Shown: one piece after another, positions 42,933-55,007 of the stretch
How positions within the stretch are numbered: position 1 is the first letter of the stretch
How the letters are laid out: each line of letters starts with the position of its first letter
Source of the DNA: Aplidium turbinatum
Lineage: Eukaryota > Chordata > Ascidiacea > Aplousobranchia > Polyclinidae
NCBI GenBank assembly: GCA_918807975.1
Contig: OU964928.1
Location: 1,240,001-1,304,000, forward strand
Direction of reading: 5' to 3'
DNA length: 64,000 bases
Notes under the pieces: generated by a model
Database searches by the model: none
The model's input: the letters and a program-made list of their open reading frames with translations, nothing else
What the model was told of the DNA's origin: nothing
Position numbers and translations under genes: made by a program

Positions 42933-44112
42933 CCGTGAAACAGGGGCGGATCCAGGTATTCACGTTAGGGGGGGCGATGTCATCGACATTCAGGCAAGTG
43001 ATCAGCCAGGCACGAACAACGACGGGGGTATCCCCTAGAAAATTTAGATCGAATTTGATGCGTTGAGAGCATTTCGAACACAAATTATGAGAAATTGAAA
43101 TTCTATACCTTAAAAAATCTTCAACAATGCTGTTGTTTAACAAAGGGAGAGATGAAGAGCAGCAAGAGCTGATATGCCCTTGCCACGTCAAGTTGAAGCC
43201 TGAACAAACTAGCCGCATTTATAGTTGAGACTAAAGATTTCACTCTTGATTGTTTCAACTTTCAAAGCAATTTAAAAATTGACCTCAGAAAGATAATAAC
43301 AGGTAATTCTGTTTTCCCAATAAAGAGCAATTAGGAAAGGTTATGCATACACTCAACATAATGAGCAACAAAGTGAGGGCCAGGTCAAAACACTGGGTCA
43401 TGCTCCACCCCGTAGAATCGCAACTATAGGCTAGGTATCGATAGTAAATTTTTATTTTGGACCAGCGAAACACTACAATTTGTACAATAGAATGGCAGTT
43501 AAGTCAATTCAATTTATTTTGTTTTAACAGCGCCATATATTAACAAACAATCAGAGTAAAATGTAATTGTCAAAACAACGCATTGTACAACTAGACGAGT
43601 CAATATACGGAAAAAAGGCACCTAACCCCAAAAAAATTGATACAAAAGGTTTTTCAACGGATTCTGTTACCTATGGGCCTACTAAATAACATACTAAAAG
43701 TCTACCAAAATCGGACCTCGAGAAAGGGGTCATTTTCAAGATGGCCGCCGGTATGTTATATTGCCTATATCTCAATTGCTATTCAAGCTAGAAAGGCGGT
43801 TTAGGTGTCTATCCCTAGGTTTTCGGGGTCAATGAATCGAATTAAATAGGTTAAATTACGATAGGCTGATTATCTACTGAGATACGTATGATTTGTATAT
43901 AATATACGACCTGGGGGAGCCCGGGGACATTTCGGACGCAGCGATAGGCCAACATCAGACAGAGCAGAGCACGATATTAGCAAATTCACTTGAGGCTTGA
44001 GATAAACCGCAAACAAAATCATCTTGACTTTCATTATGTAACACGCGCTTGAGAAAAGTGGTTTTCCAACATTTCAGTTTCTATACTTTTGGCAGTTTGA
44101 TAAGCCGAATAG

Positions 44113-45788
44113 CAGAGATGTACGTATGCGCCGCAAATTCTACGCCGCATACTTGCGGCGTAGACTTTTTGTTTGCGCTAACGCTTGCGGCCACATTTTT
44201 TTGGATAGTTTGCGCTTGAGGATGCGCCGTAAAGTTTTCGCGGTTTTTTAGCGCATAGCGTCAACGCATACTTTTTAATGTCTTAGTTGTTGTTTGCAAT
44301 TTTTTTTGTCAAACTGCGAAATGTTGACGTCTTGCAATTGCCCATTGTTCTAGTGTTGTGTCACAGTGTCATCTATTGTTCAGTCAGCTGGAGTTTGTTT
44401 GTATATCGCACTACTGCCTTTGACCCTAGAGTCCCACGTGGAGTCTTGCAGTCGTCCCACTTGTTCTGACCCACGTGGAGTCTAGAGTCCCACTTGAAGT
44501 CTTGCAGAAAAAAAGAAAGAATTAGTTAAAACAACTTAGGCCTACCGAGAAATTACTTAGTAAATTACGGGTCAGAACAGGAATGTAATGTAAGCAAGCA
44601 AGTAGGTAGGTTGGTAATGTCGCTCCATGTAAATTGTAAACAATGACTTGGCTTCGTAGTGTGAAGTTTTTTTAGTCAAGCAGTGTTGAAGGCGTTTGTA
44701 AACAATTGTGAGCACTTTAATTTATATTAGTTAAGTCTTGCATTTTGGGGCAAATCAGAAACTTCTCAGGCAATGAGCAGTGCAGCCTATGTATCCAAAC
44801 AAACTCAAATATTTGGTCCCCGACCGTGATTGCTTGCATGATGTTGTACTCTGTATGTTATATGTAGTACACTACTTTGCCTTTGCCGGTTATTCTTGTT
44901 GTAGGCTATGTAGCGTAGTACTGTGTAGGCCTACATACAGTAGGCTATCAAGCTAAGGTAATTTTTACTTGACAATTTATACATTCTGTTGCGTAAGTAT
45001 GTAATTATATATGTTTTGTAACTTGATAAGCAGTTTAGCAAAACATGCATCCAGGGGCCAATTGTGAGAGGCTTTTGAGTAGCCTACTGCTAATAACACT
45101 AGTAATGCTAACTATCCCTGAATGCTAATAACAAAGAGTTGTGCAGTTCAGAATCTAAACTTGCTTGTGTCTGGCAGTTTTGTCTTCCATTAACCCACTT
45201 TTTAAAAATCTTATCAGAAAAAAGCATTGAGCTTACTGAGAGAATTATGGCATTAAAAGCAATATTAGTCTTATTCAAACGGAATCATTTTAAAAATAGT
45301 GTTTTTTATAATGGATTTTTAGGGAGCGACAGTTCGTATAATACTAGAATTTTCTTTATAGGCATATACTACAGTTTCTCATACTACACTATTGTATTCA
45401 GGGAATAACTTACGGTAATACTAATCTCCAAGTGAAATGGAGCATGATAATACAAATCCATGGCCCTACATGGAAAAGTATTTTAAGCTATCTTTTTCGA
45501 AAGGCAAAAACTTATATTTTCAATGCCAGATGTGTCTTCCGGCCAAAAAGATAATTTCTTGTAACGAGAAGTCGCGAAGTGGCTTGAAAAGTGTGTTGTA
45601 TCGAGTGGTTTATACAGTGTGAATGTTTGGCACCTAGCAAACAAAATGAGTTTGCGCTAGAGTATGCGCTAACGCTGACGCCGCCAACTTTTTTTACAAG
45701 TTGCGTTGACGCATGCGGCGTATAGTTTTTCGAACGTTTGCGTTTGCGCTGACGGCGTCAATATTTTTTGTATGCGCGTACATCACTG
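44113..45788 (+). mobile_element. Inner hAT transposon with BED finger fragment
   Basis: The ends are CAGAGATGTACGTATGCGC and, reversed, CAGTGATGTACGCGCATAC. The flanking 8-mer ccgaatag is exact (44105-44112 and 45789-45796). Both subterminal regions are packed with GCGCTAACGC/GACGCC-like repeats, unusually CpG-rich for this DNA. It contains one short transposase N-terminal piece (45437-45622) and no core. Confidence 0.9.
45437..45622 (+). pseudogene. BED-type zinc finger piece of hAT transposase
   Basis: The frame has NPWPYMEKYFKLSFSKGKNL and FQCQMCLPAKKIISCNEKSR, fitting the BED finger (W..F, then C..C and a downstream basic helix). The His/Cys end of the finger falls beyond the frame. The rest of the transposase is missing. 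Confidence 0.65.
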
Positions 45789-46243
45789 CCGAATAGTGAT
45801 AAAATTTTCAGAGACAACTCCTCACTTTTCATCTGAATAAATTCCATATGTATTGGTACAAAACGGTTTCCAGTACACTTTAAAATAAAACATTTTTCGA
45901 AAACAAAACACTCGAAAATCCGTCCGTAGTATCCCCAATCTCCCCTAATAAGATGGAATTATCATGACAGCATATTATATGCGGCATAACAGGTACTATC
46001 TATACAGGCATCTAAGAAAAACTGCAACCAACTGGAGGCTCATACTTGACCTCCTACAGTAGATCATTTGATCAATACAGGGGATTAATCTGTTCTGAAG
46101 AATGGCGTACCGGTACCATTAAAGTCTGGACACAGACACATTCGGAAAATTATCGGAATTACAACAGTAGGCTACAAAAGTAAATCGTAAACCAGGGTGA
46201 TCAGCCCGTTTGTTGTCTTATTGCTTACGGCTGTCTCTATTCA

Positions 46244-47563
46244 TCATCTTCCGACTCGTCTAAAAAAAAACTTGTCATGTGGATTGTCACATTCTTGCAG
46301 TTGGCATGGTCCACATGCAGTGGTACATGGTAGTCCGTATCCTCTACAGGAGCAGCGGAGTGTCTTACAGGCAGTGGAGCAGTTGCAATGAATGACCTTC
46401 AAGAGACTGTCTGGAGCAGCCTTCATTTTTGACATAAGTGGGATGAGCCGATTCTGTTGCAGGTTCCACCCCCAATTCATGACATCCATACTCTCTGCTT
46501 TTCCCACCCAGACCATTATCTGGTAGTAAACTCGACGACAGTGAAATTGGGTAGCAGATTCAGTTGGTGGCAGACGCTCGGGCGTTACAAATGATGAAGC
46601 AGAGACAACTTTCTTGCTGAAGGTGTTGTATCGTATTGTCGCAAGGGAATCTGTGCTCTGGCCATCAAAGAAGACAGCCATTACTTGGCACCCAAGGTCA
46701 TCGAATCTCTGTGGTCTGGTTTGGGGCAGTGAATGCTTTAGCACAAGACCGAAGAACAGGATCTCCATGCACAAGTTTCCGAAAAGCAGTCTTCTTGCCA
46801 ACACCGAATATCCGAGACGTAGTGTCACAACCAGTCATGGCATGGATAAACATCAACTCAGAACACATGTCATGTCCAAAGATTTTTTTCAAACGGTTGA
46901 TGTTGTATACTTTGGTACTGCCATCAGCTTTGGACTTGTCTGACCTGAAATAAAGGCCCTTACTATCTTCTTGTGCATAGTAAACAATTAACACAAGGAG
47001 ATCGGTATCTTCTCCAATCAGCGTTGTTGTATGGAGAAGAGATGTCTCCACTGCGGCCTTCACAAATTCTACATCAGCATCCCCGATGCATTTACCACGG
47101 TGCAATTTTGTTCCCGAAGTTTACCACTTATCATCCAAATCAAATTTTGTTTATTGGCATCTTGTGAAAGGAACTCCTCCTTCTAGCCTGTGAACATAGT
47201 CTCCGCTGTAAAGTTGACAACGGGATGAAGATTACGTCCTCTTCTTTGATGCATGTTGTCTTTAATGGTCGACCCTTCTTCATAGCCGTCAAACACAATG
47301 CTCGTACCGGATCCATATTGCCGGATGGTGAAATCAGCATATGACCGTGCTATTTCACCATAGCTTTGTCCACGCTGCCATGGTATGCGGTGAAGGAGTG
47401 AACCGTCATCAAGTACGTGGCACTCCGTTTTTGGCACAGAATGTAGGATTGCATTACTTGCGTGATCACAGATCGCGTGTGCTAACTGTGGCTTATCAGC
47501 TTTTCGGAATACATGTCTCGATTCAAAGAGAGCAGGAGGGAAAGAACTAAGCTCGTAACACAT
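46244..47563 (-). pseudogene. XPG/FEN1-like nuclease plus Cys-rich domain of the transposon
   Basis: Three minus-strand frames lie in order. Frame 47563-47183 has SIVFDGYEEGSTIKDNMHQR, like the N-terminal catalytic Asp region of FEN1-type PIN nucleases. Frame 47105-46698 has LIGEDTDLLVLIVYYA and HAMTGCDTTSRIFGVGKKTA, the acidic cluster and helix-hairpin-helix. Frame 46828-46244 ends in a Cys-rich segment (HCNCSTACKTLRCSCRGYGL). Frame shifts between them (near 47140 and 46710) mean this copy is dead, unless small introns are present. Confidence 0.75.
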
Positions 47564-48609
47564 AACTTGCTCCAGTGATAGATGTCCAGCTTAGGAGACC
47601 ACCATGAAGCGTTGAAAAATAAGTGCAGTATCAGTGGTTCGATCAGGAGCGACCTTGATAGCAGATTTTTGCCCAAGGGTCCTAGCTTTATCTTATATTC
47701 GGCTTATCAAGCTGCCAAAAGTATAGAAACTGAAATGTTGGAAAACCACTTTTCTCAAGCGCGTGTTACATAATGAAAGTCAAGATGATTTTGTTTGCGG
47801 TTTATCTCAAGCCTCAAGTGAATTTGCTAATATCGTGCTCTGCTCTGTCTGATGTTGGCCTATCGCTGCGTCCGAAATGTCCCCGGGCTCCCCCAGGTCG
47901 TATATTATATACAAATCATACGTATCTCAGTAGATAATTAGCCTATCGTAATTTAACCTATTTAATTCAATTCATTGACCCCGAAAACCTAGGGATAGAC
48001 ACCTAAACCGCCTTTCTAGCTTGAATAACAATTGAGATATAGGCAATATAACATACCGGCGGCCATCTTGAAAATGACCCCTTTCTCGAGGTCCGATTTT
48101 GGTAGACTTTTAGTATGTTATTTAGTAGGCCCATAGGTAACAGAATCCGTTGAAAAACCTTTTGTATCAATTTTTTTGGGGTTCAACCTTATATTGACTC
48201 GTCTAAACTGTTGGTTAGATTATGGCGCAATCAGGATGGTAGCGAAAGACCATAAGCAGTCATCTAGTCAGCCACTACCCTATCACAGTAAATCTAACTA
48301 CACATTCATACACACTAGTCTGCAGAGGCAGGTACACTACTTCAATGAATAAAAGGGTTCGCCACTGAGATTGAAAAACAACTGCTGTTGGTTTGAATCT
48401 GCATTCTCAAACTGAGTAGGCTAAGCCGAGTTAAATGACGACCAAAAGATATAGTCCTCCTTAAAACGTGTCATGCACGGTCGCTGCACCAGACAAAGAA
48501 AGACACTAACAATAACAGAAACAACTATTTCTGTGGACTTCACAAATAAAACGAAAATAAAATGCTACTTTTCCGGTACGGGTAATACTAACAGGTGTCG
48601 TACCTTTGA

Positions 48610-48915
48610 CTACAACACTAAGTCAAGTTTACGGTTTCTACTGTTGGCAAATCGATTTATCACGGAGTCTGCGTCAATTAAAATGTCCCGATGCTGGTAT
48701 AGTAAGGCGAATCCATTCAGTCTTTCCTCGCCGATGTTGTTCCTCAGCCAGGTTTTCAACGACCGAAGAGATGAAAAGCTTCTTTCGGCTGATGCTACGC
48801 TAACTGGCAAGGTTATTAATAGTATTTTTAGAAAAGAGTCTACGATTGTGTACACATTTTCATCACACGGTTGTAAAGCTTCTTCCGCAGTCATCGGTAA
48901 GACTGCAGCAGTCAC
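48610..48915 (-). pseudogene. hAT transposase C-terminal dimerisation domain remnant
   Basis: The peptide has VYTIVDSFLKILLITLPVSV, then ASAERSFSSLRSLKTWLRNN and GEERLNGFALLYQHRDI, which is the hAT C-terminal dimerisation block with its SAERSFS...LK.WLR signature. The upstream RNase H-like catalytic core is absent from the element. Confidence 0.88.
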
Positions 48916-49528
48916 CGGAACAGTTTTATTTTCCCACTTCTCCTTCCACAGTTGGATCTATGAACCTAAAGCAGATTCCACACTATATGTATGACGTAAC
49001 AAGCCGTTGTAGGCATTGCAAATGACTTTTGTCAATGCTATCGGATCGATACTTGAGCAATTTCGTGGTAGCAATGATGTTAGGTGTCAAGATGCTAAAG
49101 TCTCATTGAAAAAATTGAGCTTTGCTGTTTCTAGATGCAATTTCAAGGTAGAATTTCAATGGTTTTAGTTCCACGTCTGATCGTCAAAGTTACCAATAAC
49201 CTGCTCTGTCAACTAACTTATCTAGGCTAAGGGATTTATCGCTATGCTCTACAGTGCCGGCAAAAAGTTTAGAAACTTTTTAAATTTTAGTAATTTCGTT
49301 CGGTAATTAGACTCTGCGACGAAATAATAGCCTTATACTATGTTCTTATTATAGCCTACCCTAGCCTAACCTAATCTTTGAACATGGGGAAAGACTTATT
49401 CAGCATTGCTTTCGATATGTTGTTTTCCAAATCGTATACATATAAATGAAGAATAAAGCTACTTTCTTGGGTTTTAGGGGGGGCGATCGCCCCAATCGCC
49501 CCCCTCTGGATCCGCCCCTGCCGTGAAA

Positions 49529-52142
49529 GGATGTTCATCGCAAAGTTTAGGAATCTGTAACGTAAAAGTCGCGCTTTTTGGACAAGAGTATGATAATGTA
49601 GGAGTCACTGTTTTGAAAAATTTGCTCACCGACCTAATTATCGGACAAACTTTTATGAAACAGCACAAAAGCGTGAACATTCAATTTGGAGGGCCTATGC
49701 CAACGTTACAGATCGGAGCATTAGAAGCTATTAAAACGTCTACTTCAATACAGCTTTTCAAACACTTAAGGAAGGAGTGCCATCCGATTGCTACAAAGCC
49801 TAGAAAGTATTCTCAAGCCGATAGAAGTTTTATCTCTGCAGAGGTGCAGCGACTTTATAAGGAAGGTTTAATTGAGCCGAGTCGTTCGCCATGGCGAGCA
49901 CAACCTCTTGTGGTCACTCATGAAAATCACAAAAAGCGTATGGTCATCGATTTTAGCCAAACCATAAACAAATTCACTTGTTTGGACGCGTATCCTTTAC
50001 CTCTTATGTCAGACGTAGTGAACAATGTTGCTAAGAACAGCATCTATACAACGCTAGATTTAAAAAGTGCGTACCACCAGGTAGAAGTTCCTCTGCAAGA
50101 TCGAAATTACACTGCTTTCGAAGCCGATGGAAGCTTGTGGCAATGGAAGAGAACGCCGTTTGGTCTAACGAATGCAGTACCTGGTTTTCAACGGATAATG
50201 GACAACATTATCAAAGACTACGAGTGCAAAGGTACGTACGCTTATCTTGACAATATTACCATTTGCGGGAAAACCCAAGAAGAGCACGATCAAAATTTAT
50301 CAAAATTTCTTGCAGTAGCTCGAGAATGCAATCTAACTTTCAATGAAGCAAAAAGTACTTATTCGGCAGATACAATCGACTTGCTTGGATATAGAATCTC
50401 TAAAGGTACTTTAAGTCCTAACCCCGAAAGAGTGGAATCTTTGCTAAAAATCCCGCCTCCAAAAAGTAGTAAACAACAGCAGAAGATTGTCGGTTTATTT
50501 GCGTATTATGCGCAATGGATTTCGCATTATTCTGACAAGATTCAGCCTCTAATTCGAAACACTACCTTTCCTCTGAATGATGCAGCCCTAAACTCTTTCG
50601 CGACGTTGAAAGCTGAATTGGCTCAAGTTACGCTTGGGGTGATAGATGAAGAAATTTCATTTACAGTAGAAACTGACGCATCTGACATTGCCATTTCAGC
50701 CACTTTAAATCAGAACGGGCGACCCGTTGCTTTTTTTTTCCAGGACACTCAACAAAAGTGAAAAAGTTCACTCAAGCATAGAGAAAGAAGCGACGGCAAT
50801 TATCGAAGCCATTCGAAAATGGAGTCATTTTCTAGCGGGACGCCGATTCAAACTTGTCACAGATCAAAAATCGGTGGCATTCATGTACAACAGCAACAAC
50901 CATGGCAAGGTAAAAAACGCAAAAATTTTGAGATGGCGACTGGAACTATCACAGTACGATTATGAAATTGTTTATCGAGCAGGGAAGTATAATACTGCTC
51001 CCGACACGTTATCTAGAGTGTATTGTGCAACTATGATGGACAATTCGTTGTATGAAATTCATGCGGCCTTATGCCACCCTGGAGTAACTCGCATGCATCA
51101 TTATGTTAAAACAAAGAATTTGCCTTATTCTATTGATGACATCCGTAAAATGACATCCGCTTGTGAAATTTGTGCTGAGTTGAAACCTAAGTTCTACAAG
51201 CCAATTGAAATTCCATTGATAAAAGCTACGCAACCTATGGAGCGCTTAAGCATCGATTTCAAAGGACCTTTACCTTCTGCTACGAATAACAAATTCATTC
51301 TGACTGTAGTAGATGAGTACTCTCGATTTCCTTTCGCCTTTCCTTGTAGTAAAGTAGACACTGAAACTGTAATCTCGTGCATGTCTAGTCTTTTTGCAAT
51401 GTTTGGTAAATGTGGTTATGTGCATTCGGATAGAGGTGCATCGTTTATGTCTAAGGATTTTGTGTCTTACATGTACAGTTTGCGTATTCCTACCAGCAGA
51501 ACCTCTATATACAATCCACGGGCTAATGGCCAATGCGAAAGATACAACGACGTAATTTGGACTTCTGTAAAACTTGCTTTGAAAACTCGAGATCTTCCTA
51601 TTTCTAAATGGGAGTGTGTTCTACCTGATGTTTTACATTCTATGCGCTCTTTATCATGTACTGCAACAAACGTGACGCCACACGAGCGATTTTTTAATTT
51701 TCAGCGTCGTTCAAGTCTAGGTCTTTCCATACCTACTTGGGTTAAATGTCCTCAAAAGGTTTTATTGAGACGACACGTTCGTGCTAGCAAGTATGAACCG
51801 CTTGTCGAAGAAGTGGAAATGACTCATGCAACTCCGAACTACGCGCACGTTCGTTTCGCGAACGGACGCGAAACCACAGTGTCAATTCGTGACATCGCTC
51901 CAACTGCTCGTGGTGGCCTTGACGAGTCGACTCTTAGTTTGCCGGATCCCGGGAGTCCAAACGAAGGGATAAACAATCCATCTGTGGAATTTCCCGAACA
52001 AATAACAACTAATAATGAGTCTGTCAATGAAGATGCACCTGCCCCGTCATCGGAAACTCATATACCGACTGATTCCAGCGAGCGCCCCATGCCCCGGCGC
52101 TCATCTCGTTCAAGGCGACCGCCAAACAGATTTGTAAATTAA
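49529..52142 (+). mobile_element. Gypsy reverse transcriptase, RNase H and integrase part (fossil)
   Basis: The reverse transcriptase region has LDLKSAYHQVEV, FGLTNAVPGFQR and a YLDN block. The RNase H region has FTVETDASDIAISATLNQNG. The integrase region has an HHCC zinc finger (HPGVTRMHHY, CEICAELK) and catalytic-core blocks (LSIDFKGPL, HSDRGASFMS, NPRANGQCERYN). The order and motifs place it in the Ty3/Gypsy group. The tail is Ser/Pro-rich with an Arg-rich end. Confidence 0.88.
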
Positions 52143-52204
52143 TTAAATGTATTAGCGCCTTTAATTTTTGTTGATCCCTATTGATAATCTATGGAAGGGG
52201 TGAA

Positions 52205-52405
52205 TGACGTGTTATTGCTTTAAGTTGCATTGTAATTTACGTTGTTGCTGATTGCTTTGTTACGTTGCCTTAAGTTCCTTTGTCGTTTTTACTGGTGTTT
52301 ATTTTCAGTCTCAATTCAGTTTGCAGTTTATGTCGTCAGAACAACCTAGTTGCATTTTAGCGTAATAAACTTCTTAATAGAGGAATTGTAGATGGTTTCA
52401 CTACA
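52205..52405 (+). repeat. Right LTR of the Gypsy element
   Basis: 201 bases, identical to the left LTR except that it lacks one 15-base tandem unit (around TGATTGCTTCGTTGC). Confidence 0.92.
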
Positions 52406-52661
52406 ATAGGTTAACCCTGAGGTGGGGGCAAAGCAAGCTAATGAATGTTGCCTACGTGCACGTTTGTAACGGATTTGTTTACGTCTTCAATTGGTCTTTT
52501 ACTGTCAATTTGAAGAAAAAAACTGTCATGAGTTTCAGTTGGCTCACTTTTGAAGAAGTGGTGATAAAAACTGTAAAGGAGGCAACTTTGTGCAATTATT
52601 CAAGGGCGGTAGGCTAAATAATGCTGCTACGCTACTGCCCTAAAGTAGCCTACTAGATCTA

Positions 52662-52816
52662 GGGCCGATGAGAGGGTAACTTGGGCCCGGTACCAATGGT
52701 ATCCAAACAATACATGGTGGTTTCATCATGTTCTCGGGCCTCTTGGAAATGCTACGAGCCCCTAAAATCATTCCGGGTCCAAAAGCTCCTCGTGGAACCC
52801 CCTCAACGCTACTGGC
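52662..52816. mobile_element. Possible short MITE with 8-bp duplication
   Basis: The exact 8-mer tagatcta flanks 155 bases on both sides (52654-52661 and 52817-52824). The ends GGGCCGATG and, reversed, GCCAGTAGC pair only weakly. The duplicated 8-mer is itself palindromic, so chance is possible. Confidence 0.4.
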
Positions 52817-53363
52817 TAGATCTAGTGGCATATTTGTATTCTTTTGGCTTGTGAAAGCTAAAACCTCAATTGCTAAGGTAACAGGGATCAGTTGTCAGTA
52901 GATGTTACAGAAAATATATTTCGCACTTATTCAGTGCATTTGGCTTGTGCTTTAAACTTTCACTCGCCTGGTTTCAATGCAAGCATGCAAACAGTTGTGG
53001 AATGATTTATATTGAAAAAACATTGCGCTTTAACAAACACGTCATCAAACAAGCATAAATCAAAATGGAAATCACGCTTTCATGCAACTTCGCTAAAGCA
53101 GCAATTTTTGTGCATGTTAGATCTGCAGCGACACAGAATTCGCACCCAGCTTATAAAATTTATTGAAAGCGACAAAATTGGTTTAAGAATTGTTTGCCAA
53201 AATTTTTCCAGTACCGAGTAAGATAGTTTGCACATGATCCGTTTTGACGATTTTGTCAATACAATAGTCACAACTCACAAGCATATTATAAATGGTTCTT
53301 CGAAGTTGAATAAAAACTAAACACCGCAACAATAATGACAACAAGAGCACATCTTCGACTCAA

Positions 53364-53447
53364 CCCAGACATCAAAATCTGTCATTTTTACATTTACTCA
53401 ACGTCTGCTGACATTGAATGATTTGAATCAATGCAAAAGTGGCAGAT
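53364..53447. repeat. Palindromic repeat, degenerate copy
   Basis: The left arm CCAGACATCAAAATCTGTCA is intact; the right arm has an insertion and drift. Confidence 0.6.
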
Positions 53448-53572
53448 GTAGCTGTACGGAAGTAGAACAGTGTGTAACTGTGCATCCATAATTGGAGTGT
53501 TACAGCGCTAAAGTTATTTTCTGAAGTTATCTGCTAAACCGCAATTGTCTACTTTCAGTTCAGTTTGTTTTT

Positions 53573-53735
53573 ATTTCTGACCATCACAACGAAAGAACAA
53601 TATATGACGAACCATGGACGAACATAGCAGAGGTCTAGAAAAATGTAGAAGCGACAAAACGCGGACGTTATAACGTGCATGATACCAATTACCAAAGCAG
53701 GACAATCAGATTAAAATATAGCACGGTTGCAACAT
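53573..53735. repeat. Dispersed repeat, also at 5.2 kb
   Basis: It shares GACCATCACAACGAAA, AGCAGAGGTCTAGAAAAA, ACGCGGACGTTAT and GCACGGTTGCAAC with the other copies, in the same order. Confidence 0.55.
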
Positions 53736-55007
53736 CTTAAAGGTCGGTCGCAACTACTTAAAAGCGAAGTTGCCTTGTTTACATAATTCATGCGTTTTGA
53801 AATTACATAAAAACTACCAACTTCTCGGTTTTTATAGCTGAAATAGAATGATTTTTTTTATGAGAAATCTCAGGAGCTAGGTAGTAAGTTCTGTATGTTG
53901 TTAATTGCAGTAGCATACTTTGGTCCATCGAGTTACACAATGTATACATAGGCTGTGTATGCGTATCAATATCTAGGCGGTAGTGCAGTTTCTTGGGCAA
54001 GCGGGAAGTGTTAAAAAATCAATTCGGTGGTGATAAAAGCAACAAGAAATGCGTGAAATCAGCAATTTCCAGCCTGAAAATCATTACTTTTTGCATTCAT
54101 TCAACGTCTTTTATTACAAAGTCTTAAATTTATTCAACGTTACACGGTAAATGAATGTAAAAAGGATTGATTAGCTGGCGAGTAAATGATAGAGATTCTT
54201 TACAAATATAAATTAACACTATAGGATTGAAGTTTAAGAAAGCGTCTGCAAGCGAAATAGATTTGATAACAATTCTCGCTATGACGTAACTTCTTTGTTC
54301 TTTCATCCACGCAAGATCAACTAACATTGTGACGTCAAAACGTGAATAAAGCGAGATAGTGGCGATGGGCTTCTGCAAGACGATAACACGTGACGCTAAA
54401 ACGCATCAGTAACATGTTGGAGGTAGGCGGAAAACAAAGTGGCATTGTTGACGAAATGCAAACTATTGCTCAGATTGCAATGAAACCTCAAATGCTCTGT
54501 TGGTCCTTGATCGAAATGGTGTAAAACCGAAACTATCAGAAAAACGAATACATCGATGCAGCTTGGTGCCATCTGTTGACCAAGTGCATTGTTGAACCAA
54601 CTTCTTATGGAATTTGTGATTTCGCAGTTTGGTGAATCCCCTTTTCATAGGTTACCTCTCTGGCAACCAGCAACAATGCTGCTTTGCAAGGAAAAACTTC
54701 CTTTGCAGTTTAAATTAGAACTTCGCCATTGCAATAAGTATTTTTTTCGATAAAACACTCAGGTTTGGTTGCAGTTGTTTGTGGGGCTGCGGTCTTTCGC
54801 ACACTCGCATTGAATGCACATTAGGTGCTTTTTGTTTTATGTAATCAGGGGTGTGACGTTGGATTGAAGCCATTGTTGACGTCATCGAAAGCGTTCATTG
54901 TCTGACACTTCGCGTCATAGTCGCGTCTTTGATTGAAATAAAGCAATGCGTGTTTGCGGATGCTGAACTTTATAAAAAGACTTGATCAAAAATTATGTGT
55001 GTTGAAG

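Larger units (their letters stand above)
43592..48205 (-). mobile_element. Long-TIR DNA transposon with XPG-like nuclease (Academ-like)
   Basis: It is bounded by TAGACGAGTCAATATA and its inverse, with a 3-bp duplication, aac (43589-43591 and 48206-48208). The inverted repeats are about 510 bases each (43592 to about 44112 and 47695-48205), nearly identical. Coding pieces on the minus strand (47563-46244) look like an XPG/FEN1-type nuclease followed by a Cys-rich domain. Long TIRs, a 3-bp target and an XPG nuclease match what is known of the Academ superfamily, although the Academ transposase core itself was not identified. It is interrupted near its left TIR by a second hAT. Confidence 0.75.
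42941..49520 (-). mobile_element. hAT transposon inserted in the Gypsy element
   Basis: The terminal repeats CAGGGGCGGATCCAG are perfect over 15 bases at both ends, and the flanking 8-mer ccgtgaaa is exact (42933-42940 and 49521-49528). Without the inserted element it would be about 2 kb. It keeps only a C-terminal transposase piece on the minus strand (48610-48915). It is therefore a deletion derivative that was moved by another copy's transposase. Confidence 0.93.
41780..52405 (+). mobile_element. Gypsy-type LTR retrotransposon, interrupted by nested transposons
   Basis: LTRs at 41780-41995 and 52205-52405 begin TGACGTG and end CACTACA, flanked by a perfect 5-bp duplication, atagg (41775-41779 and 52406-52410). 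A gag region with a zinc knuckle, an aspartic protease motif, then reverse transcriptase, RNase H and integrase follow in Gypsy order. A 6.6-kb transposon stack sits at 42941-49520, after the protease motif. The element is broken by that insertion, with at most one or two further breaks. The LTRs are identical except for one 15-base tandem duplication in the left copy, so the insertion is very recent. A polypurine tract (GGAAGGGGTGAA) precedes the right LTR. Confidence 0.93.
52825..55007. other. Intergenic with repeat scraps
   Basis: It contains a degenerate palindromic repeat at 53364-53447 and the dispersed repeat at 53573-53735. No supported exon. The minus-strand frame at 54463-54648 has no recognisable domain. 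Confidence 0.4.
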
